Shown in pieces: positions 41,701 through 53,700 of a stretch of 60,000 bases of DNA (its first letter is position 1; each line of letters starts with the position of its first letter). The notes beneath the pieces are model-generated. The model was given only the letters and a program-made list of their open reading frames with translations. It had not been told where the DNA came from and ran no database searches. This DNA is from Owenia fusiformis (taxonomy: Eukaryota > Annelida > Polychaeta > Sabellida > Oweniidae), in contig CAIIXF020000011.1 of assembly GCA_903813345.2 (NCBI GenBank), positions 30,312,166 through 30,372,165 of the forward strand, read 5' to 3'. A program made the translations under genes and the position numbers.

Positions 41701-44700
41701 AGTCAATAGGTGTTATATGAGATAAAATACAACTTTACATGCATCTGGCTAATTGAAGGGGCAATTTGGAATTATGCTTGGTAATCTTGGAAAAACTGGA
41801 ATTCGGGAGGGAGGGGGGGGGGTTCCCATCCTTTGTGGTAATATCTCAAATTATTTCAATTAATATTTCATTTTATCATTGAAGTTGAAGAAGAGGGAGT
41901 TACATAACAACAGCCCAATCAAAACGTAATGCAACATTAGAGGACAGAGGGGGGGGGGGGGTGCAATGTCATTCATGTAGGTAATTGTTGGACAAATGGC
42001 TGCATACATTGAGTGTCTGACAACTACCCAAATGAACAACCATTGACGACATTGCCTCCCTGTCCTCTACCTCAAAATTATTTTTGAGGAATACGGAGAA
42101 TCTGGAATCTTGAAGAAATGTGTGAACAGACAACAAAAGGAAACAGCATCAGGAAATAATCCACCCTCTAAGTACAGTACCAACAGACCTGAAGGTCCTT
42201 ACAAGGAATCTATAAAAAAAATCTTTTCAATTAAGCCACTATCTTGATGATATCATTTTGAATTAATTGATAAGAGATATTAGGGCATCATGCGGAATAT
42301 CAGCATCCCTTTTAATTAAATCAGACCAACCTAAATATAAAATAATAATTTTTTAAATAGGCCAGCTTAATCTTCAACCATTCATTAGCATATCAATTAA
42401 AACTTCTAAAGAATATATCTTTTAAACATATTTGGTTTACTTTAGCCAAATGTTAATTTGGAAAATTTCTCAACCAAATGCCATTCATGAGGGAAAGTAC
42501 AAGTTTTTTTGTGATGTAAATTGATGTTTTCCAATAAAACGGCTTTGTATTAATGTTTAGGGGTTTTCTATACGATTCCTTCCTCTAACAGGTTGTTGTG
42601 AGCGAAAGCTTCGTTCTCCTTAATGAGATAACAATGTAAAACCCGACAAAAACATTAACTTTGTTTTTGTGCATTAAGCGAAACATATTGGTTAACGTTT
42701 AACATGTGGGGAATTAGAAACCAATTTCAGTGGTAAAAAACTCATAGACCAAATGTTAGGTTTAAAATGAGAAAAATAATACAATATGTTGGGCTAAACA
42801 TCTTCATGAATGAACTATTTTTCATCATTTCACCTCCCAAAGAAATGAAAAAGGCAAGACATGATGATTCCAACTATATCAGAATAATGCTAACAAGATC
42901 GAACTTCGAATCAACTTTTTATTTTATTTTTCATTTAACATATCAGCTTAAAATTGTGGATTCCACAGCCTCAACTCACACCGTGACAAGCATTAGATCA
43001 AGAGGGACTCTGATCGATCAGAATGTCAACTGGTAGGTATCGCCATCACTAAGCCAAGGACGTAAGATTTAAATAATATTTGATTGGATTAACATTGCAA
43101 CATTTTAATGCTTTTTTCTTTCTAATACTCTACAGAGCTTGCTATAAAAACTGCAATGCTCGAGAAATTAAGCATAATGGGTTATAAAAACATAAAATAA
43201 AAAAGTAGTGTTAGACAGAGCGGAATGGTTATAAATACAGATAAGCAGATGGGTCAATTGTTTAGAAACTGCTCGGACAAGTTTTTTATATTACCAAACT
43301 AGGCTTTCATGTTTCTGTACATCCACCCATTAAAGTCATTACGCGTTGTATAGTTTGGTCAAAGACAAAGAGGGGTCGAGATAAATGCATTTAAAGTCAA
43401 AATTAACAGCTTTTTTAAGGTATAATTAAAAGATAGTTTTATCGAAGAACTCATTATTATTCATTAATTAGGTGAAATAATGGCAAGCCTTACTCCTTTT
43501 CTTTCCTAACATCCAAATTCAACCTGTTGATTTTTGTGAAAATCTGTTCAACGAGAATTTACATGGTTTTTAATAATCTTTTAATCTAGCCATAGTATAA
43601 ATTGGCAGATTTGATGTAGAATATGAAGCCTGTAATACATACAATGGTAAATTGACTTACTGTATACAGGTAATTTGAATTTCGTGACTGAAAATGTTAA
43701 TATACACAATAAATAACCCCTATGAACCATAGAAATGATAAAAATGTAAAGCCAGAAGCGACTCTGCCATACACAGACAAAGCAGAGTATGGGTTGTAAT
43801 TGTAAAAATTGTATGTTACCGAATGGTGAATTTACATGCCATTCAAATCATACATTCATTTGTTTTCAAAACAACTTACAAATAAAAAAACGAAATAAAT
43901 AAACTATTGAAGAGAATATTCATAGCATTTTTGTCTCATTTTTCATGACATCTTCACCAATTTCAGACTAAGGAATGTCCAAAACTGTTGAATACATTGA
44001 TTTCATGAATGATTTCTAATTCTCAACTGTGATGGGGTGAATGTATTAAAGTATAGTGTCTAGTTGCTTCAATTCATTGGAGACCATTTATGGATCATCA
44101 TTAAACTTACAAATGTGACAGACAATGTTACAATCTCATATAAGGCATTAACATGAAATATGTCACCACCTACCAATTGCTACATTTGTTACAGACACCG
44201 AATACCAACCACCAAACATCAACCATCGACTGCCACCACAAAAAAGTTGGAGATGGTGGTGACATAACAAAACCAGCTCACGCATATAGCTGACATTAAT
44301 AACACTTCATTACAGTTTTTGTATATCAGTAAATGGTAGTCCGAGCCTGACATAACAGATTTTTAAAATATAACTTTCCATGAAAGAATTTAGTGTCTTA
44401 ATTATATAATATTAAAGCTCTGTATGAATACAAGGGTTTAAAAATGGTTCATCCTGAAAATGTGATATGAACCAATATAGCAAGGTAATGAAGTTCATCA
44501 CACAGAACATAGGTGGCAGCACCTTCTTGTGATCTCATGACCAATAATATGTGCATGTAAACAATTATCTAGTATTTCAAATATAGAATAGAGGGAAGCA
44601 TCCATTCTTAATTGCATGGATATATTGTTACAAGAGAAAAAAAGATCAAAAAACAGATCAACATTTATTATCTGTTATGGGCTTTCTAACAAAGAGATAA

Positions 44701-47700
44701 GGTGAAAATGGGGAGTTACACTTTCACCTAACATGATTGAAATATCACTGAAATAATGGTTACAGATTGCACCATGTGTACTAAATAAGCAGTTATTCAA
44801 CCTATTACAACCTTATATCTCTAGGTGAATATATTGAGTGCAAGGGATGAAAAAACAAGCAGTACTTACCAGTTGACGGAACCTGCTCCACCGTGATATT
44901 TGAATTGGGAATCAAGAAACTTCCAGATGCATCATGGGTATTTGACGCGAGAGCTTGCTCAATGGTGAGGGAGATATCACACTGGCCTCTCTGTGTATGG
45001 TCCTGTTGAAAAATATAAATAAAAGGAACATGAGCTTAAACACTTCATTTTGGACATCCATCTACAATGGTGACCCCAAATGCTTTTCAGCCATAAACCA
45101 TTGTTTGATTGAGCATTTATCTAATACTAGAGATATCTGAACTGGGATACATATTACTATTATGTTACAAAAGAGTAAGTAAAGGAATGTCATTACTATT
45201 AACATGATTTCCACTCATATTAAGTCAGGTACCACTACCAATTACCATTACTTTAACATTGTGAAAAATGACAAGCTTTCATTTTGGGTCACATGGAAAA
45301 TTCACATAACCTTGAATTTATCATTTTAATTTATCATGTTAAAATAAGTTCAATAAATGTACCTTCAACATCATCTCGTTTGCAAACTCAATACCACATT
45401 TCTCGCAATAGATTCCCCGATTCTCTTCCAATGGTAGATTAACTTTGGGAATATTCTCTGAGTGCTTTCGTTCAATATGCTTCCTGATATCAGTGAAGGT
45501 GTAGCCATAGAAGTCGCACACTCCACACTTGTAGTCCCTCTGACCCTTATGCCTGAAGAAAAGAATGATTAAGGTAGGCATCGTAGAATGAATAATTTGG
45601 GGTACAATTCTTAAAACATTCCCATTTATGAATTCATAAGTCTAAATTGTTCTTTTGATTCCTATGGTTACAACAATGAATTCAGTATTTTTTTTGTCAA
45701 TAGACTGTTTTGGGAAAATATATCCTGAAGTGTGATGTCTGACTTATTACATGTTGGGTTGTTTCAAAAGTCTTCATCATTGCTCTCCCCTTGTAAAAGT
45801 ATACAATATACATGATGCATATAAAATCAATCCACAGGCAGTGAAGACAGTTGATGTCACACTTACACAATAAAGAATATGCGAATACCTGCTATTAAAA
45901 TAGAATTCTCAAACAGTTTTTAAATGATGTTGTGGTTTCTATTGACATGTATGATGTATAATAAAAGCGACATCATTGATTTACATTTAGTAAGGTTTAC
46001 CTTTTCAGATGTAGCTCCTTGTTTTTGAAATGTCTAAATGCCTTTCCACAGACCCCACACATGTACCTGGGCTCCTCATGGATGAGAACATGTTTTGTAA
46101 TGTCAGACTTCTCACAACCTCTACAAAATAAGATACATCTGCATGTAAAATATCCAAAACATACAGAAATTAAGAATTCCCATTGGTTCTCCAGCGTCAA
46201 GGAACTAAAAAGGTAATTAAGAGTATTCTCTTCATCTTTTTTGCCACAAATGTTCTAGAATCCACTTTCTAAATATGCTTTGAGACTTGAAACATCCCTA
46301 GAAATTCATCAAACTTGCACTGCACCTGAGAAATCAAACATCACCTGACACTCCACTATGAATTTGGAAACTCATAAAAACAGGATATTCTGGCCCATTT
46401 TTAAGAATCAAGCTTCAACAGTCAGAAATGGTAAAATAATAAAAAAGGAAAGAACATCTTTACTGTAATATCATTTCCAGGATATAACATTTACTATGGA
46501 CTTACCTATAATCGCATTGTGGGCATTTGAATGGCTTTTCACTGCCATGTATTAAGACGTGCCGTTTTAAATGTGCTTTCCTTGTGAATTTCTTCTGGCA
46601 GAAGCTACACTCATATAACACTTCAGCTGGCATGTGGATCATCTTCATATGCATCCGTAGTATATACTGGTCCTACATGTTAATTATACAATAGATATAC
46701 ATATGCACTCATATAACACTTCAGCTGGCATGTGGATCATCTTCATATGCATTTCTTTGTATATACTGGTCCTACATGTTAATTATACAATAGATATACA
46801 TATGCACTCATATAACACTTCAGCTGGCATGTGGATCATCTTCATATGCATCCGTAGTATATACTGGTCCTACATGTTAATTGTACAATGACGATTTTAT
46901 AATTCACATTTGATAAACAAGGCATTAACAAGAAAATATCACAACCTACTACTTGTTACAGATGCCAAACACCAACCACTGAATGTCAAATGCCAATCAC
47001 TGAATGTCAAACACCAATCACTGAACGATGTCCATGAAAAAGTTGGAGACCATAACAATATGTCACCAATCGCGATTCAATATATCAATTGCCTAAAATT
47101 TACTTTTAAAATAAAACAAAATGCATGTTGACTATCTCAAAATGTATGTATAGCCTAGTATTGCCTTACCTTGTATACTTTGCCACATACTTCACATTCG
47201 CAACCTTCTCGTGTGTGGCGTTGTTTGTGGCGCTTTATAACATAGGCATGCTCACTTACATGGTTACAGAAGCTGCATATATTCCTTGGATGGCTATTCT
47301 GAAATCAAATGCAAATGGAAAAAGTTATCAAGGATATGAATCATTAAGAACACAATACAGAGTAGTTTAAAGAGCTGATCAGGTAAGAAATGAGCTTATG
47401 CTCTCATGAAATGAGCTCATGCTCTCATGAAATGAGCTTATGCTCTCATGAAATGAGCTTATGCTTTCATGAAATGAGCTCATGCTCTCATGAAATCTCA
47501 TGAGCTTATGCTCTCATGAAATGAGCTTATGCTCTCATGAAATGAGCTCATGCTCTCATGAAATGAGCTCATGCTCTCATGAAATGAGCTTATGCTCTCA
47601 TGAAATGAGCTTATGCTCTCATGAAATGAGCTTATCATGTTGAAAATGAACTCACCAATCAGAAAGTAATTTACCAAGAACCAAAAATGAGCTAACAAAA

Positions 47701-50700
47701 AAGGAAGAAATGAGCTAGGCCAACAACAAACATCCATTGAGCTGAACTAGAGTCAGAAATTTTACTCACAAAATAATGAGCTCAAGAGTCAGACCAAGGG
47801 TTCCATCATTATTGGTTCGAATATTTTTGACTGTTGATTATGAATATATAGTCAGTTATAATGTAAGAAAATAACGACATTCTGACATTTTCATTGTTGG
47901 AAAACATCGAGTTGCGTCCCTGGGAGCCAATCCTCCTTGAGTCAGACATTGCACTCACCAAATAATGAGAAATGAGTTCAGTCTCGTCAAAGGTGTGAAA
48001 CTGGCAGCATTTGCATGTCTGAACATCCTCATGTGTAGCTATATGTGTCTGGTACTGCTGTGGGTAGAATGTCTGTTGACCACATTTGGGGCACTCTAGC
48101 TTACTTAAGTCACTCTCAGTGGCCTTGAGACCTGTGGAGAAATACAGATGCTCTCCGATTGAGTATTTGTGAAATAAAGAAATACAGAATGCCTATACTA
48201 CACATGTTCATACTAAATTATCAAATACACTTTAATATAATTATAGTAAAAATAGTAGTAAAATTTTGAAAAAAATCAGAGGGCATTGATGTTGTAATAA
48301 TACCACACTAAGTTTCTCCCCACATCCCCACAAACCTACAGAATAAAATATTTTTAACAGAATGACTGACCATACCCCTAAGTGACAATTCGTACCAATT
48401 TTAGGAGGAGGTTTCTTTGGCACCTCAACAATAGGAAGTAGGTTTTCTGGAAGGGCAATAATGGCTGCTGGTCCTGCAACACGCTTACTGGGTGGCCTTC
48501 CTCTGGTTCTTTTCACCATCACTACAACAAAATATATTTTAAGACTAGAGCAATATTTCTGTCATCTTTAAGTATATGTTTTCCACATGGAATTTCTCGT
48601 AAACATACCTATACATTTTTGTAATTAATTTCTTTTCTGAATGCTACTTCCTATCTACTGTTTTTCTACTAATGATTTTCTCCATGTCTATATTCAATCA
48701 GAGTAAAAAGGCTTTGCTTGTGTATACAGATTGATGGAATAAATGGTTTCTTTATCAAAAGATGACAGGCACGTAGTCATGGGGAGGGAGCGAGGGAGCG
48801 GTCGCCCCACCCTCCTGGCCAGAAATTCTTTTCAAAATCATACAGTTTTTCACCATCCTGAGCACTTTTCGAATGACATTTTAGGTAAAACCACCCCCCT
48901 TGGTAAAAGCTGGCTAAGGGCCTGGATAATGTAATGACTGACATTATCACTTCGTCAGTTTAAGGGAGGCTCCAAAATATATGTGAGATGCGTCTCCATT
49001 GGCATATCTCACCTGATGATTCCTCAGTCTTATCAGTGTATATGACATCATCGACTTCCATCTCATCAAGAGCTCTGTTGTTCTCTCCGACATTATCCTC
49101 AACATCATCGACCTGGAGAAGAATCTCATCAGTAGCAACTTGGGTCTCATTAGGAGGTCCACCAGCCTCACTCTGAATCCCAGCCTCACTTTGAATCACA
49201 ATAGCCTCATTATGAGATTCAGCCTCACTTTGAACTATAATATTAACAGTTTCAGAAGTCTCTATATTTTGTACATGTTCCACAGTTTGTGAAATATCGC
49301 TTTGTATCTGTGACTGGGTATGATCCACAGTCTCCTGCTCTGTCGTAACAACCTGAACTACATCTCCTTCTTGCTGCTCCAAAATTTCTGATGGATTTGT
49401 AGCATCCATTTTTGTGAAAAGTCGCTGTGTGTTATCAAAGGCAATATTGATTCCTTGTTCTTCCATCATCTGTTGCTGTTCTGTACCTGAATATAGATGA
49501 CAGCATTAATTAGTGACAAGTAAAATATGAATAAGAATTAAGATCACAGAAAACATACTATTCTAGAATTGGAATCCCAATTTAATGACCATTCATACAT
49601 TAACAGTATTACTGAACCCAAGTGGAAAACAAAGCAACTATAACTATTATTTGAGTTTATGCAAATAATATCTCAGAAATCTGGAACAAAAAAAGAATAA
49701 TACAAAAAATAAGAATTAAAAGTTTCAAATGTGTTTTAACTTATAAACAATAAACATAGTTCATTATTTTTAAAATAACAAGTAAGATATACAATATATT
49801 ACCAGTGTGATATTAAACATGTATTTGTACATATATCAATGTTTATTTTGTTTATTTCTACATGAATCTATAAGGTCAGGATAGAAAGTTGTAAATGGTT
49901 TGTATATGTATGAAAATTAATAAACTTCAAATTATTTGTCCAGCTGTAATAGGTTTGAACTATGAGTAAACATAAAATTCATAAATGCTTTGCATTTATA
50001 TATTGTTATTTTGAACAATGTATTTTCAATGAATGAATTTGCACAATATTCTGAACCCTTCAGATCAGAATTACTATAACAACCATATCTAATTAAAATA
50101 TAGTTCCATATTCTAAATTAACAGTAATTCTATTTCTATCAATTGTACTTAATACACTAACTGAAGGAAGAGATGACAGGTCATCATTTTGCAAAAATAG
50201 CGTCAGCGTTTATTTTATTTCAGGCATCAGCCTTTAACATTTGGAGATGACCAAACATAAACATTGAAAGGAGTCAATTCTGAATATTGAAAGTACTCAA
50301 ACTTTGCTACAAATGAAGGAAAATGTGACTATTCTAAATCTAGAGGTAAGTTAATTACGCCTATGATACCATTTGCATTGCAAAATTAGATCCATTGTAA
50401 TTTGCTAATAACTTACACTAACCTAAAAGAATGCAATTTGTGTTGCCAAATAACAACACTAGCCAGAGAACAAAATCTGAATATAATATTATAATTTACA
50501 CTAGCCAAAGTAAATGTACATCATCATCATGTCAATCATCATCTTTTTAGGATCAACTGGTGCAGCCATAAAAGCAAAACACAACAGGGCAAAATTATTT
50601 GACTGAGAACAATGTCATCCTACTGCATAATATCACTGATGCTAGCAATTACACATCTCCCGATGGATTGTGCCTTGCCTCTGGAAGTAAGAACTCAAAC

Positions 50701-53700
50701 CAAAACTGCAGTTAATAAACAAGATTTTGCCAAATCCTCAGAAAAACTTGATGGCAACCAAATTAATCTATTGGACCTTCTCCAAAATCGACAAAGATTC
50801 ACTCGAAAAAAGAGACAAATTACGACTCCAACTCATATCATACCACCCACACTTATCGTACCAACAACATCTCCTCAAATAGATATTTTATATCCAATAT
50901 TTATCACACCCCCTAAATTTATGACACCTCCCAAACCTACACCCCCTAAATTTATTATAGCCCCCACACATACTACACCCGCTAAATTTATAACACCCTC
51001 CACACAAACCACATCCCCTAAATTTACAACACCCCCAAGACATACCAATCCTGCACTTAAGTTCCTATGTGAAATTGATTCATTTGACCCCTCAACGCTA
51101 CAATGTACAAATAGTACGATGTCTCACGCATATTCGTGTGTATCACGCTGTAATGATATGAAGATGGTAGCGGGCATTAATGAAGGACCATATTGTTCAT
51201 GTCATCCATTGTGTTTGATATCACATGACTGTTGTCAAAACTTCCAACAGATTTGTCCAGAACTTTATGAACTTGGTGAGAGAAAGAGAGACATACTGGC
51301 CAATATCACAAACTCTGTTACTGATCTTGAATGTATGAATCCATTTAGTAAGTCTTCAAAGAATTATACATTCTGGATGGTTGGGCATTGTCCGGTTGAT
51401 TCTGTTAACCAGACTGTGAGAATGAGATGCGAGGGTGAGGTTACTGATTTCTTACAAATAGTCCCTGTTGTCTCAAAAACAACTAACATAACATACAAAA
51501 ATTACTTCTGCGCACAATGCAATAATATTCTTGATGTCATACCATGGGGTCTTAATGTTACATGTGCAGAAGTATGGGAAGGTTCCTTAGACACACCACA
51601 AACTTTGTTAAAGTTAGTAAATGAAAAAATGTGTGATTTAAAGTATAAACCTCCAGTTGAACATTTATGTATGAGTAGATATATGAAACAAAATCCATGC
51701 ATGGATGAGTCGATTGGATGTCTTCCAATGTATAAAGACAAATGTGTATATGGGTTCCAAATTCCTGTTAGTGTACCATTTTCAGAGGAATCATTTAAAA
51801 ATGTTTATTGCTTAATGTGTGCCTTATTAGAAGGGTTCCCCTTGAAATTTATTTCATGTGAAATGCTGGCTGGTGCTGCAGGAATCGTGATTGAAACACC
51901 TGGTTCAGTAGCTAAATTTTCATTTGGAATCCTAGTTGATTATAATCCTTCTGCAGGTAACAAGGTAGGGTTTATTTTTAAGGAAAACACTAAAACATTT
52001 GGATGTGACCTTGGGAAATCAGAAAATATGGACTGTGTATCTTATTGTGCAGACAGATTTCAATACGTAAATGAGGAATGTGTCTTGAAATATCATACAT
52101 TTGATATGGCAGTGACAGGTATGTGGTCAGTGCAAAATTCACATTTGTTTGAAAGAGAGAGATGGAAGACATTGAAGAAAACTTTAACTGAAATGTTCTT
52201 AGATATTCTGGAGTCCAGCATAGTTGAGGAAATTAAACTAGAACATGCTTTATTCAATCTGCATTTGGGGTATGTCAAATTACCAGGTATACAATTTAAC
52301 ACAACTTGCAAGTACAAATTGAATGTTGGCAACACTATACAATTTATAGAAATTCATAGAACTGTGTTCGGTAACATATTAACACAAACTATTTCTGCCT
52401 TTCCGAAAACAACTTCTGAAAAACTGAACCTATTTGAGGTCTGTTTGAGTTTGTTTGGACAAAGAACATGCTGGGATCATGGACGTATTAACACAACTGG
52501 AGAAATTATAATGACTGGTAATATGTCAAACATGGAACCAACAGAAACAAATCAAACAACCAATGGTATATCAATGATGACACCTATCATGCACAACATA
52601 ACTGACTGTCCGCGGAAACCCATTGACCCAAAATTTGTAGAGTTATTGTCCAATGGAAGTGTTACATTCATCGACACTGGGCGCCTTCTTTTGGAAGATG
52701 AATTTATATTGGTGGGTAATATGGTATACGTTTGTGTTAATGAGAGTGGGGACTCTCCTGATTGGTCAGCAATTTGGAAGTATGATGACACAATGGGGTT
52801 ATTGAGTATTATATGCACCACACTGTCACTAGTCTGTATGTTCATTAGACTCATTCTCCAAGCCTGTGTTCCACTGTTTCAAAACTTTCCAGGAAAACTA
52901 CAATTTTCATTCATTTTGTCCTTGTTTCTTGCAAGTTTATTCTTTCTAATTGGGCCAAATTGTACTCCCATCAAAGAACTATGTGTTACACTTGGGGTTT
53001 TAATCCACTGGAGCTACCTGGCAGTTTTCACATGGACAGTGATCATAGCAAGAGACATGTTCTATATATTCTCTCCCTCAAGTTTTGCCAAATCAACAGA
53101 CACATACGGTTCAATGTTGAAATGGTATACACTTTTAGCATGGGGTGTTCCAGCTGTTATTGTAGCCATATCATTAGGTCTTGATTTCACTGACATAGAC
53201 CCTGATTTCAAACCAATGTATGGTGAGGGGATCTGCTGGATATCTCAACGGTACCCTCTACTTCTATTCTTCACCTTACCTATTGCTATTACCATCTTAC
53301 TCAACATTGGATTCTTCATTCCAACAGCCATCATTCTTTGGAAATCAATGAACCAACGGACAAAGAGATTAAACAGGCCCACAGAATATCCATTTGCTAT
53401 ATACGCCAAGTTATTCTGTCTACTAGGCTTCACATGGATCTTGGCATTCATTGCACCATATAACATAGCTTTATGGTATATATTCATCATTCTAAATGCA
53501 AGTCAGGGAGTGTATATATTCCTTGCTTTTGTTTTGAAGAAACAGGTTTGGGATGATTTCAATCTCTCAGCAAAGTCTAACAAATCACAGGGTACAACTG
53601 CAACTAACCTTTCTTCAAAAGCAATCACTTCTCAGCACAATAACCCAACAAACCAAACAGAAGGTCCAATTTCAACAGATAGTGATAACGATAAAAAAGA

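Larger units (their letters stand above)
2721..44869 (-). other. 42-kb intron 14 of the zinc-finger gene
   Basis: The intron separates coding exon 14 (donor GTAAGT) from exon 15 (acceptor TTACAG); both sides are phase 1, so no extra exon is needed. It holds the repeats listed separately: hairpin elements, TIR elements, a pearl-like element, a foldback element, minisatellites, and homopolymer G or C runs near 9410, 23433, 30311, 33140, 41812 and 41951. A coding-like island lies at 10940-11230. Between these, for example 5500-8000, 18000-19200, 21700-23400, 24500-26600, 30050-31700, 35000-40000 and 40300-44100, I see only AT-rich sequence with no recognisable gene. Many short reading frames of 60-100 codons here are low-complexity or lack any protein-like signature. 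Confidence 0.75.

Noticed and set aside
47498-47737. Minus-strand frame with SSFHESI repeats
   Set aside because: It is the 21-bp intron minisatellite read in frame; it lies inside intron 9 of a gene with well-supported flanking exons.
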